Part shown: piece after piece, positions 45,452 through 56,032 of the stretch
How positions within the stretch are numbered: position 1 is the first letter of the stretch
Layout of the letters: each line of letters starts with the position of its first letter
NCBI GenBank assembly: GCA_019009955.1
Contig: CM032232.1
Coordinates: forward strand, 54,438,501 to 54,502,500
Direction of reading: 5' to 3'
Source: Riptortus pedestris
Lineage: Eukaryota > Arthropoda > Insecta > Hemiptera > Alydidae
Length of the DNA stretch: 64,000 bases
Notes under the pieces: generated by a model
Databases searched by the model: none
What the model was told of the DNA's origin: nothing
Seen by the model: the letters and a program-made list of their open reading frames with translations, nothing else
Position numbers and translations under genes: made by a program

Positions 45452-46891
45452 TTAACCCTCCGTCGGGCGCGTGATCTCTCAGATACACAGTTCTATAGAA
45501 ATATTTGCCACCCCTCCTAGCAGAGAGTGGTGGCGTAGTGCTTCGAGTTATGTTCTTTAAACGTCTCCCCCTCAAGGTCAGTTGTGTCACTTTGTTCGAT
45601 GGAGTCCGTGTGTTTCACCTGTCATTCAGTTGTGAAGGCTCCTCCACTCCGGACACCACGCCAGCCCGTATCTCACATTAGTCTGCCTACTCAATGTGAA
45701 ACTACGGCTGTATGTCCGGAGTGGGAGGCTTATTCACTGCCGGTCGCAGACGTAGTTTCTTTTTCATTAAGCACGGAATCATAAGGAAAACTGGTACATG
45801 TACGGGAGTTCTTCTCTCGTGTGGGAGCTGGGTAGTAGGAGACTGTCCCTTCCATAGGACTCGCTTTCTTGACCATCGTAGCGAGAAAATATTGGTGTGG
45901 AAGGATTAAGGCCTCGCGGCTAGTGCCCTCCACATTGTAGACTCCTCGAAGTGGGTTCACAATGTCATTCAGTTGTATCTCCTAGATACCACGCGCCCGA
46001 TCTCGTTAGGAAATCTGTATTTCATAAATATATAGATCAATTAAGTTCTTTAGTTACGGAATCATTGGAACCTCTATTATTTTGCTCATAAATGAGCTTT
46101 CAAAAGAACACAAACAAATATTGTAAAAACTACTGTCGTTTACCACCCGAACTAAGGTCGAAACTTGACTTACGAAAGAGTACAGAGACTCATTGGACCA
46201 TACATTGAACTCAAGAACAAAACAGCATAAAAAAAGTCGTTCCGCTACAATGAACAAAAGAAAATGATGTGAACTATGCAAAACTAAAAAGAAATGTAGG
46301 TTTACTAATTACTGTGAGATTTGCAAAACCAAAATTTGTTTACAAATTAGTTCCATGCTTTGTCCTAATTGTAATGTAGCTCTGCAAAAGAAATAATAAT
46401 TGAACTGCTATTTTTAAAAGGATTGGTGCATTTAAATTTAGATAATTTTTAATAAGTATTATCTTAAAGTGATTTCGTGCTACTTATTTTTGAATGAAGT
46501 TATATTTAGATAATTTGTTTATATTGTTCACAAACTGAAATGAATTATTTATGATTAAGACATGTGCATTTAAGCAATTTCGTTTGATATTTGTATTTTT
46601 TAATTATATTTTAAAAGTCATCTTTCACGGTTTCAATAATAATAAATCTATAACCAACTTGATTATTTTATCAACCTAGATTTTTTTTCTTATAATACTT
46701 ATCAATTTTGAAAATTATTTACTTCTTTCAAACAAATACTTCCTCTGTTATGGTTTATAATCACACAGTGCACATTTTAGTGCAAAATATATATTAAAAA
46801 ATTGTATTTCCGTAAAAACGGTTGAGGTTGTATCTCTGAGATACACGCGCCCGAAGACGGAAGATTCTTGACGCGCCCGACCGAGAGTTAA
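45452..46891 (+). mobile_element. piggyBac-like element, internally deleted, TTAA-flanked
   Basis: TTAA at both ends (45452-45455, 46888-46891). The ends are inverted repeats: CCCTCCGTCGGGCGCGTGAT on the left, and on the right, read inverted, CTCTCGGTCGGGCGCGTC. A second GATACACGCGCCCG block lies inside the right end. At about 1.4 kb between TTAAs it is shorter than autonomous piggyBac elements, and most of the transposase is missing or broken. Confidence 0.85.
46268..46396 (+). pseudogene. piggyBac transposase C-terminal cysteine-rich domain
   Basis: Reads CELCKTKKKCRFTNYCEICK then TKICLQISSMLCPNC and a stop after VALQKK. The spacing C-x2-C, C, C-x2-C, C, C-x2-C is that of the zinc-binding domain at the end of piggyBac transposases, which binds the transposon ends. 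A TGA lies immediately upstream in frame and the preceding 250 bp contain further stops, so the protein is dead although this domain is uninterrupted. Confidence 0.75.
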
Positions 46892-46903
46892 TAAAATTTA
46901 ATG

Positions 46904-47127
46904 GGGGCTCAGGTTAGACATGCGAGTTAAAGCGTTGAGCTTTATCTCACATGGTAAACCTAGAGTGGCGAGTTCGATTCTTGCCTGGGCAAAGGAAATT
47001 ATTTAGTGACGAAATTCATTAAATAACATCCTAAAATCCCACCCTGGCTAGAAAAGGGTGGTAACCTGTAGATAACCCGTCCCAATTAGCCTGAGTTGCA
47101 AAAAGTGGACGTAAATAAATAATAATA
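46904..47127 (+). repeat. tRNA-derived SINE with 13-bp target duplication
   Basis: GGGGCTCAGGTTAGACATGC head, GTTAAAGCGTTGAGC, GGTAAACCTAGAGTGGCGAG, B box GAGTTCGATTCTTGCC, body GTAACCTGTAGATAACCCGT, and tail of TAA repeats. ATAAAATTTAATG occurs directly before (46891-46903) and after (47128-47140). Nearly full length and the best copy in the window. Confidence 0.9.
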
Positions 47128-47140
47128 ATAAAATTTAATG

Positions 47141-47450
47141 TATCTATAAAATAAAACACAAGAATTAAATAAATTGCATCAATAAGTATAGGACATTGCA
47201 TCCAAAAGTACAGCGCATCAATAAAATATAATGAAGAAATGTTAATGTATTCGTATAAAAACATATATAAAACGACAATAAATTTAGTACAGAATAAAAT
47301 ATATTACAGCAATAAAATACAATGAATCAACATTATAGTATATCAATAAAATATATTGCATGAACACAATATAATAGCATTATATAATCAATAACGCCTA
47401 TGTAGAGAGACACAAAAATAGGTGACATTTTTAACAAACCAATAAAGCCA
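47141..47450. other. No recognised feature
   Basis: Repeated short AATAAAATA-like words at 47150-47370 but no clear tandem unit. Confidence 0.35.
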
Positions 47451-47460
47451 AGAGTGATGG

Positions 47461-47586
47461 AATTCATTAAGTAACATCCTAAAAATCCCACCCTGGCTAG
47501 AAATGGGTGGTAACCTGTAGATAACCCGTCCCAATTAGCTATAGTAGCAAAAAGTGGACGTTAATAAATAATAAAAAAATAAAAAA
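47461..47586 (+). repeat. 5'-truncated SINE with 10-bp target duplication
   Basis: Begins in the SINE body (AATTCATTAAGTAACATCC) and keeps GTAACCTGTAGATAACCCGT and an A-rich tail. AGAGTGATGG occurs at 47451-47460 and again at 47587-47596. Truncation with a duplication indicates LINE-type reverse transcription. Confidence 0.9.
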
Positions 47587-47930
47587 AGAGTGATGGACGA
47601 AAAATATGTTATGAATAGTTACTGAAACCTTGAAACACGTTATTTAAGAAACCGTTTTTTTTTGTTTTTTTTGTATCACCTTCAAGGAAAGAATCTCAAC
47701 GGCAGATTTTAACAATTCACTCGTACTGAAGGACGCCATTTACAGGGAGTATTTTAAAAAAAAATAAAAACTCCGTTATTGTTTCTTAAATTTGTTAAAT
47801 GTCTTTATTAGATTGTTAAAAATGCATTATTGTGTCACTCTGTATATTATTCTATATAAAATGTAATGCATTTATATTATATGGTGTATCCATATAATAC
47901 AAAATTTAAACTCTGTTTTTTATTATACAA

Positions 47931-48625
47931 ACACCTTACGATAAAACACATACTGACAGACTGCATCCAACGAGAAAACCTTCACATACCCTACGATATG
48001 ACAGAACTATTAACTGACAGCAGCCAATATATTCCACAAATGCTAACATATCTAAAACACATAAACATTTACAAAACAATATAATACAAAATAGAATAGG
48101 TCTACAGCACGACTAAGGAGATTTAAATGGGTTAACTTTTATTATATTCTTTGAACATGAGAAAGAATCAGATATTAAAGAAATATTTTCAAAAATATAA
48201 ACGTCCAAAAAAAAGGTAAGCACATGAAGGAGTAAATACACCATCCTAATAATGCAAATCACCATCGCTATGGGGTACAAACCTAAATAAATAAAAAAAA
48301 AATAATAATAATATAAATGTACTAGTATATAGGAATAACATAATTTTTTTATTAAAACCATTTTAAATTGTTGTCTTTATTACTAGTCTAATGTTTATTT
48401 ATGTTTGTTTATCTAATGTTTATTTATGTTTGTTTATGTATTTTGTTTATTAATTGTCTTTATTACTAGTATTTAATGATTGTTTGTTGTATTTAATTTT
48501 TTATTTGTGATTTCAGTTTTTGTTATTTTTCTATAATTTTGTTTTCATTATACATTGTGCAACTTTGAGCCAAATCGCCAAGATGCGGGTGCTCCTGTAT
48601 AAATAAATAAAAAAATTATTATTAC
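47931..48625 (+). mobile_element. LINE 3' end: pol C-terminus and 3' UTR
   Basis: Coding end LTIKHILTDCIQRENLHIPY and MLTYLKHINIYKTI with stop near 48084; it is clearly related to the C-terminus at 20761 (minus strand). The UTR is T-rich and ends GCCAAATCGCCAAGATGCGG, then TAAATAAATAAA. 5' truncated. Confidence 0.75.
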
Positions 48626-49008
48626 TACCACTTAACATTTTTTTACCCCTCAACAGTAAAACTCGGTGAGGCTCATCAAATACTCCAGATGAGGTAGAGG
48701 AAGTGAAGAAGATAGAAATGGTTTTTAGATTTGGATGACAATGAGCGGGGAATGGAATGAATAGGTTAGGTAGGAAAATGGAAAAGAAAAAAAAAATAGG
48801 AATAAAAGAGACAATCCGAAGCACTCAATCCGAGTTTTTAAATTGCGCGGGGATGGAATGAGTGAAGCTGGCTGAGCCTATGCACTATTCCTGCAATCAG
48901 CTGATTGACAGAAGAAAAAAAACCTAATTGCCTTAAATCCAGTTCCGTCCTTCCCCGCCTAGGGACTTATCGAAGAGAGTGGATATCCTACGTCCTGACT
49001 GTTATTTT
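48626..49008. other. No recognised feature
   Basis: A 97-codon minus frame at 48531-48824 crosses the LINE tail and a purine-rich stretch; no domain seen. Confidence 0.35.
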
Positions 49009-49128
49009 AGCAGATTTCCATTAAGGGAAATCAGCTATTAAGGTCATACTCATGCGGCAATTTCCGAAAAATTTCTTCAAATGTACATCAATTCTACCAA
49101 GGAGATGACGAAAATGAAGTCCGTTTAA

Positions 49129-49177
<49 letters not shown>

Positions 49178-49696
49178 TTATCTAACTGAAAAGTGGCAAC
49201 AACAATAGACTGTAATTAATAAAGGACAACATTTAAAACTTTTCATTCCAAACATTAACACATATTTCAACAGCAAATACATACAGACAGACTTTTACAT
49301 TACACAATTAGTAACAGGACATGGTACACTAAATTCTTACTACCAACGATTTAACATAAAATACAACAATACTTGCCCCTGTGATTACTTAACTCCACAA
49401 ACAAGTAAACACTTAATATAGTGTTACGACAAAAACTAAAACAAGACATAGAAAAAAAAAAAGGCAAATTTCCAATAGAAGGGGGCAAGTTATTTTTAAA
49501 ATATAGCAATGCTTTTAAAATATTCGCAGAACATGCTTTTAATACGATTAATCGGTTGAATACTTATTATAGCTGATACAACCACAATACTTAAAATATT
49601 TATGGATATTCATAATTTCTTTTCTCTTTTTCTCTTTAATACTAATAATCTTCTCCTTATATGTTTTTACTTTAATTTAACGTTGTTATTGTTATT

Positions 49697-49739
<43 letters not shown>

Positions 49740-49880
49740 ATACTTTTGAAATAATTTATGTATAAATTAATTGTAACACACTACAAATGCATGTGATATG
49801 CTAAATTGCATAGGGGATGCAGAAACAATTAAACGGCCTTCTTATAGAGTTACTATAGGAAGGAAACAAATAAAAAAAAA

Positions 49881-49936
<56 letters not shown>

Positions 49937-50599
49937 CAGTTAACGCTCTAGTGGTCGTAATTTATGTTTGATCGTTACCAAATTCGATGTTTAATCGTTT
50001 TATGCAAAACGAAAGATTAAGTTCGTTAATGCCTGAAATCCGACCAGTGGGCGGGGGATTGAGATGGGAATTTTCTAAAATTCGAAATATCTCTGTTACT
50101 ATACATCTGATCGAAATCTTGTATAGAAACCATTTTATTGCAAATTAAATGTGCTGTAAATATTGTTACATACATTTATTCTTTATATAGAATATTAGCC
50201 GAGGTATTTGCATTTTTCATATTCGGCTATTGTAGGTTCTGTTAGTGCGATTCCGCAGAAAGCTAGTTTGGCCGTTTTCGATACTGTTCGGCTCTCGTGA
50301 AATAGTTGTAGAGACTGCTCTTTCTTTAACATACGCAAGATTCCATTAATTGTTTTTCTTTCCCGTGAAGAATATGTCTATTTATTTGTTCTGCTCTGAG
50401 TGGTTGGCAGACCTTTTTGTTTAAAATTCAGAGCTTTCAGTTTAGAGGTTATTAAAATTGACTGAAATATTTCCTATTGCCGTTTGTATTTATTCACTTA
50501 ATATTCAAGTGGTGTTAAGTGTTATCAGTTTGTAAATTTATCTATTGCAAAACTTCACGAGGGAAATCTGCTTAGTTTACGCAGACCTGCGCGACGTAC
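49009..50599 (+). repeat. ACE dispersed repeat, complete ends, interrupted by a LINE
   Basis: TTTT|AGCAGATTTCCATTAAGGGA at left and GCGACGTAC|TTTTTT at right. The AT tract is split: 49136-49170 before the LINE and 49883-49932 after it, then the normal TTTGTCAGTTAACGCTCTAG block follows. The right half carries an extra 180 bp near 50340-50530 that is not in most copies. Confidence 0.8.
49172..49880 (+). mobile_element. 5'-truncated LINE inside the AT tract of ACE
   Basis: Coding remnant with TDFYITQLVTGHGTLNSYYQ, RFNIKYNNTCPCDYLTPQTS and KHLI (the ITQL.TGHG...YL.RF...C.C...T..HLL tail of LINE pol). It then reads KGKFPIEGGKLFLK and FAEHAFNTINRLNTYYS before a stop near 49575. The 3' UTR matches 17326-17545, with an extra internal (AT)n at 49700-49736. 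Several stops show it is dead. Confidence 0.8.
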
Positions 50600-51224
50600 T
50601 TTTTTCTATTTCACTAGTCGAGTTAGTCAATAATGTATTTTCAAGATAAAAACTACAAAGAGCAAAAGTTAAATTCTCCCAGATAATACAAGTTTTTCCT
50701 AAATTCCAGTCATAGATATATACATTATTTATAGGAAAGGCAACTTTCGTTACGTGACTACCTAAATAAATCCTGAGACTTATTCTCCAAGGCCAATATA
50801 AATGGACTTCGACAACTTTTATTTTTATGATATATGGTTTCCACCTCAGTCTCTGCAAAGTACAACAAAAAAAAGCCTTTATACTTTATTTAGGGATAAA
50901 TGCATGGATAAAATATAAATTTGGATGGTGTATCTCAATGTAGCTTTCTTTGAAAGGATACAAATTTTTAACTTCACATTAGTTGTGTGAATAAAAACAA
51001 AAACTGAAAACCTTCCTTCCTGGATTTTTTATTTAATATATTTTTTAAGCCGAAATGAACTAAATGCAATTTTTTTTTTTAAACCATTGAGTGATAGTCA
51101 GCATTGAGTTTTGAAAGAAAATATTTCTAGACCAATACTCAGATTATCTTTTATCTTTCAAATCTTAGGATTTCCCAAGAGTCTCAGTAATAGCAAGAAT
51201 TATCTCAATCAGGATGCGGCTTTC
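50600..51224. other. No recognised feature
   Basis: A 93-codon minus frame at 50577-50858 starts in the ACE end and has no recognisable domain. Confidence 0.35.
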
Positions 51225-51965
51225 GGACTTTTACCAACAGGTTTTGGTAAATCCTAACATTTCCCAGCGTCTTTTGGTAAAAGTTGGAATAAAGTTTATT
51301 TGAAATGAAAATTTGAGAATAAGTTTTATTATTCTTTGTTACAGCATGGGAGAGAATTTTGGCACTTTGAATTGCACTTCATATTAGCTAACTTGCACAA
51401 ATATTTCTTACTTGAACATTTTTTTAAACAGTCGCATTTTTCAAAACCCTAGCCACCAACCAATTACTGTTGACGAACTGCGGTGTTCGTTAGGCACTTC
51501 AGGAGACATGAAATTTTCGGTGCAAATTGTAAACTGATTACGCGAATATAATGTATTCAATTTTCCTGAAGAAGTTCCGAGTTGGTAAAAACCATCTTCT
51601 TTTTTGACGATCACTGCAATCATGCTTTTGGGGTCGATTTTAGATCGGTCGACATCAGGAATTTTGATCCTCACGTTCTGGCCAAAGTAGGGGGAGTATC
51701 CCTGTCCCCACTCCTCTTCACTGGACATTTACCAATGAGCCTTGTAAAAAAAAGCACATTTACCAAACCGCATTGGTAAAAGTACGAAATCTCACATTTA
51801 TTTAATGTTTTTTGGGAATTTACCAAGCCAGACGGTAAATCCGGAGATTGATCAACTGCCAAGCGGTAAACGCTCGGATTTCATCTAGATTTCAGACTTT
51901 AACCATTGCTCTTGGTAAATCCTTGGATTTACCGGTAAGTCCTGACATTTACCACACTCCGGGGT
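51225..51965. mobile_element. Probable DNA transposon remnant with hairpin-array ends
   Basis: An integrase-type C-terminal fragment (51441-51728, minus) lies between two sets of short imperfect palindromes with TTTACCAA and TTGGTAAA arms: two at 51228-51290 and about six at 51725-51960. The clustering only around the fragment suggests they are subterminal binding sites of the same element. Ends and target duplication not identified. Confidence 0.55.
51441..51728 (-). pseudogene. Integrase-type transposase C-terminal fragment (KRBA2/SCAND3-like)
   Basis: 95-codon frame. VRIKIPDVDRSKIDPKSMIA and DGFYQLGTSSGKLNTLYSRN, followed by QFTIC, match the conserved block (V.IP.VDR...DP.NI.G.I.......Y..GT..G.L...YSRNQF..C) downstream of the integrase core in KRBA2-like and related transposon-derived proteins common in insects. 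Only this tail is present; the catalytic DDE region is not seen in the neighbouring DNA. A plus-strand frame at 51582-51779 is its shadow. Confidence 0.65.
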
Positions 51966-52049
51966 CTTACAGTAACATATATACTCACTAGACTCCCGCT
52001 AATGCACAAGATCCGTGCATACTGGCAGCGAACTTGTGAAGTTATTTTT

Positions 52050-52110
52050 TTTCTTGGCGGGGATCGAACCTGCACCTATTTTTAACTTCAGTATACTGAG
52101 TGTAGTGGTA
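52050..52110 (-). repeat. tRNA-like B box, possible second SINE family fragment
   Basis: Minus strand reads GTGCAGGTTCGATCCCCGCC, an exact polymerase-III B box, preceded by ACTACACTCAGTATACTGAA. No A box or full cloverleaf is visible, so not a tRNA gene. Confidence 0.35.
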
Positions 52111-52112
52111 GA

Positions 52113-52114
<2 letters not shown>

Positions 52115-52167
<53 letters not shown>

Positions 52168-52275
52168 TTGAATGGACCTGATCTCCTGCAAACCTACCCA
52201 CTCGATAGACATTCCATGGATTAGCATCATGAGCACAGTCCGAATAACTGATTTCCCTTAAGCGGGATCTACTGA
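52115..52275 (-). repeat. ACE 5' fragment, reverse, with (GT)n-(AT)n
   Basis: (AT)n at 52124-52165 then GAATGGACCTGATCTCCTGC, GAGCACAGTCCGAATAACTG and TTTCCCTTAAGCGGGATCTA. Confidence 0.6.
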
Positions 52276-52627
52276 AAAATAACTATGTTAACTTACACAG
52301 CCTAATACACCATATGTTGTTAATATTTTACTGTTGACGATGTAGGCAGCCACTTGAGCAGAGCCGAGAGTATGAAGCTTCTCTCCCAAGTAGTGGAATA
52401 ATTCAATTTCCCAAGGCGCGTCGCCTCCCTAAAATATGAAGAAGGTCAAGCAAAGGGTCGCTCTCTTTCCTTCCAGAGTCACTCCCGTCTATTCAAATGC
52501 GTATTGTATGGTTAAAAGTATTTGTTCAGCTTTCAATGAAGTATTTTTTCCTATTTTCTGGAAGAAAAGGATCAACGAGAATTAATGGAATCACAGGGGC
52601 TGTCTGAAATTATTTTTAAATATGGCT

Positions 52628-52682
<55 letters not shown>
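52276..52682. other. Unassigned, (AT)n at its end
   Basis: (AT)n at 52630-52681 forms the left flank of the long-TIR element. No coding signal seen. Confidence 0.4.
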
Positions 52683-54030
52683 TAGCTCAGATAATCGGCT
52701 TCGCCCGGGAATTGATATGAGGCTGAATGGTGATGGAATTCTTTTGGAAAGGCATTTACCCTTCCCAGTGTTTAGGGTTAATACTCGTCGTTTCTGTGGA
52801 TTTGTTAATAATAAAATTAATTTTTTATGTAAGACTTCACTGTCCTCTATGTCATATTTCCCGTTTCCTGTGCATTATGCATAGATTTAAATTATTAAGG
52901 ACAAAATATTATAATAATATATTATAATTTGAATTATTTTTCCAGGTGACGTACCTGGTAGTTCATATTGAAAGAATTGTTGAGCAAGTTTCTCTAAATA
53001 ACAAAATAAACAACTTTTGTTATGTGCATATTTGCCGAAACAGTTGAGTCTTTTGTGCCAAATAAAATTGTTGACTCCCGCTATCACTTTTACCGTACAA
53101 CGCCTTTATACTTAGGTATACTGCGATTGACGGAAGTCAACAATTTTATTTGGGACAAAAGACCCAACCGAAATAAATAAAACTCGGTATATGTATTAGC
53201 ACTAATGCTTTCATTATAACAACATTCCTAGGGACGGGCAGGAGTGGGGGTTATGAAGGAAGACAGAAATTAAAATAGCGATATTTCGTTTCCTATTGGG
53301 TTTTCGGCAAATATGAACATAACAAGAGTTGTTTATTTAGTTATTTCGAGTAACTTTTGTTATATACACTTTTTTCTTATACCGAATTATAAACGAGATA
53401 CACACTACAAACTAAAGCGGAAGTGAACAATTTTATTTGGGACAAAAGACCCAACCGAAATAAATAAAACTCAGTATGTCAATTAGCATTAGTTCTTCCA
53501 TGATTATAGGCTATATTAAAATTTTTAGATTAGAAGGAGAGTGGGGGTTATAAGGGAGGCCTGAAATAAAAATTCGCGATATTTCATTGTCTATTTGTTT
53601 TTCGAAAAACATGCACATAACAAAAGTTGTTTACTTGTAAACTTTTGTTTTATACATTTCTCTAGGAACAATGTGTGGAGCAAGTAATTTGCGTAAAAAT
53701 ATTGGTATACTGAACAATTCATTCCAATTTGAACTATGAGGTACCTCACCTGGAATAATTAATTCAAATCTACGTTAATCGTTTGTCCTTAATAACTGAA
53801 ATCTATTAATAATGCACAGGAGACGAGAAATATGACAATATGGAGGACAGTGAAGTCTTACATAAAAAATTAATTTTATTATTAACAAATGTCAACAACG
53901 GGTATAAACCCTAAACACTGGGTTGGGTAAATGTCAAAATAGTGTGCAAAATAAAGCCTTGCCAAAAAAATACCATCATCATTCAGCCTAAAATGAATTC
54001 CCGGGCGAAGCCGGGTATCTGAGCTAGTAA
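52683..54030. mobile_element. Long-TIR (foldback-type) DNA element
   Basis: Ends are CTAGCTCAGATAATCGGCTT and, inverted, CTAGCTCAGATACCCGGCTT, both continuing CGCCCGGGAATT. TA lies on each side, giving a possible TA target duplication. Inverted similarity continues about 350 bp inward on both sides (for example GTAAGACTTCACTGTCCTCT against its complement near 53850). The middle holds a directly repeated block of about 290 bp. No transposase. Confidence 0.8.
53130..53640 (+). repeat. Direct duplication inside the long-TIR element
   Basis: GGGACAAAAGACCCAACCGA with AATAAATAAAACTC occurs at 53149 and again at 53438. Both are followed by GTGGGGGTTAT and by ACATAACAA(A/G)AGTTGTTTA. The left copy also pairs with CTTTTGTGCCAAATAAAATT at 53050. 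Confidence 0.75.
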
Positions 54031-54429
54031 TAAGTAAGAACGTTTCCAAATAACGGCAAATTAATTATCAGTGGTTCCCATCTCCCAATATATTTTCAGT
54101 CGACTAATGCTGGCAGTGGAATATAAACTTCAAATTAGTTGTCGATATTTGACCTGCCCTTGATACTTTAATGAAACCTTTGAGAGTGAGATAATGAAAA
54201 CTAAACCCGCTTTGATACCAGTTCTTAAAACAATTAAATAATGCTGTAGAAAAGGTTAATAAACAGAATGAGATAATTAATAGTCCATTATAATTATAAA
54301 CTCTTTCAAATAACAAAATAAAAAGAATCTAATATTGAAGACAATTATATATTTTCAGAAGACAGTTACTATTAGTCCCAACAGTCATTACCTTTAAGAC
54401 TTATACAAATTAAGGATTTTTCTTTCAAC
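54031..54429. other. No recognised feature
   Basis: AT-rich, nothing recognised. Confidence 0.3.
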
Positions 54430-54530
54430 GAATCTGCTATTGAGGTTCACCTTATGCATTTTTTTTAATAGCATTGGAATTTCCTCTCATCCAAAAGATT
54501 ACATGACAAAAATGAGGCACGTTTAATATT
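54430..54530 (+). repeat. ACE 5' fragment
   Basis: CGAATCTGCTATTGAGGTTC, GACAAAAATGAGGCACGTTT; strongly decayed. Confidence 0.45.
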
Positions 54531-54879
54531 AATAAATAAATATTTTTTATTACTGAGATATGATTCATTAATTTCCACAGTCATTCCAGTACCTTCTATT
54601 GTTATTAGAGATTGCATTAAAGAGTGAGCACAAACCTCTCGTAGATTTTTTAACTTTTTGTTTTGCTTTTATAAGATCGCATCTAAACTATTTTAGTTTT
54701 ATAATAAGAAATAGTATTGATTGTGACCCACCTAAATAAATAATTAATATTTATCGTTGTCGCTCAAGTGGCCAAATTTTTCATCCGATGATTACTTAAC
54801 AAAGTATCATTGTAAGACTGTAATCATGATCTAAAGGCTAAGCCTTGTAGTTTTAACCATTGTGTTTTTTTTTTGGAAG

Positions 54880-55120
54880 TTCCTCAGGTTATATTACTAT
54901 ACCCACAGAAATCTATAAGATGTTTGATTTCTTCAAAAAATGATTTTCTAGGCCTCCCTCTTCCCCTATGTCCAAAGACCTTACCTTTAAACATATATTT
55001 GTGGTGAAATCGTTGTGCCTTATGATACGCACAAAATGTTACACCCTCCTTTTCCATAGCCTTGATAAGACTTTTACTTTCCCTTAACTAATTTAAAACT
55101 TCCATATTGGGTTTTCCAAC
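54880..55120 (-). pseudogene. RTE-like LINE C-terminus, relic
   Basis: Minus strand reads AMEKEGVTFCAYHKAQRFHH, then MFKGKVFGHRGRGRPRKSFF and EEIKHLIDF. The GK..G.RGRGRPR.S(F/Y).(E/D)(E/D)IK tail is typical of the end of RTE-like LINE pols in arthropods. Upstream coding was not recognised. Confidence 0.55.
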
Positions 55121-55739
55121 TTGAGTCCAACTTTCTCTGGTGTTTCTGCTTAATTTCAAATTTCAATTGCTTGCAAAGTACAGTATGTTCTGAAAATGTC
55201 AACGTTTGCTCCTGTAAAGTTGAGCACTCCACAAGTAAGATATAGCATAATTTTTTTGTTATCGGCCCTTATATGCACATTAGTTAAAATATACCATTTA
55301 CTTTGGAAGGCTTGTGCAGCAAGTACTATTCAACTGACATCTTCAGCCATACTATCATTCTTTTTCTCTGATGATTCTCTGTTTCATAGGTAGCAAAACT
55401 TCTTCCTTGGCTTTCTTTTCTTTCTAGCAAACTATTTTTTTATGTAAATTTATGTCGAGTCTGTAATGAGAGACTTAATTCCCGTAACTCGGCTAAGTTG
55501 CCATCAGGTTTCTAACGTTGTATCGTAATCAGGTACCAACGCTTATAGCATTACTAGTAGTTATAATTAATAATTTAGTGTAATATTGCATTTCTTTTAT
55601 CTGTTGATTTGTCTGCGTCTATATTTTTAAGAAGTAATAGTTTCTCTCTCTTTGTATCTGTGATATATAGTTTAAGTTTTAAAAGGATTTTTAACTTGTA
55701 TTTTGATTTCGCTTTTATTTTCTATCCTAATATAGTGGT
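55121..55739. other. No recognised feature
   Basis: T-rich DNA with a 65-codon plus frame at 55196-55393 that has no recognisable domain. Confidence 0.35.
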
Positions 55740-55820
55740 GGTTTGTGAAGATGCGAAGGAACTGGCGCTCTGAAAGTTCACACGTCACTAATAAACGTAT
55801 TGCGAAGAAAACAGGCCTAT
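55740..55820 (+). repeat. Third copy of the CTGANGA/GAAA-type repeat, diverged
   Basis: GTGAAGATGCGAAGGAACTG, CGCTCTGAAAGTTCAC and AATAAACGTATTGCGAAGAA resemble 10092-10160. The CTGANGA box is not intact here. Confidence 0.35.
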
Positions 55821-55823
55821 TTT

Positions 55824-56032
55824 GTTAACCTTTAACTACTACAACGGGTCAAAAACGACTCGAGCATAAAATAAAAATTAAGGTTTCTCTGGTTTCTTGG
55901 TAGGTGGCTCCACCAGGTACCATGTATTCTCACCTCAGTAACAGCTGGTACAGCTAGCCTTTTCGTTTTGTTTCTGTGATTACCTGTGTCTGTCTAATTA
56001 ACGCTTTGGAGTCATTTTTGACCCATGTTAAT
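55824..56032. mobile_element. Small TTAA-bounded element with imperfect inverted ends
   Basis: TTAACCTTTAACTACTACAA then CGGGTCAAAAACGACTC on the left; on the right TTTGGAGTCATTTTTGACCCATGTTAA inverted gives a matching GGGTCAAAAATGACTCC. About 205 bp, no ORF. TTAA edges suggest a piggyBac-type MITE. Confidence 0.5.

Noticed and set aside
45300..45590. 96-codon minus frame sharing a TTPPLSARR motif with the frame at 60129-60479
   Set aside because: Both read through homologous noncoding ends of piggyBac-like elements; the similarity is at DNA level.
46904..47127. tRNA gene (B-box-containing sequences at 10403, 11322, 22196, 23495 and 46904)
   Set aside because: No complete cloverleaf; the same non-tRNA body and A/T-rich tail follow in each, so they are SINEs.
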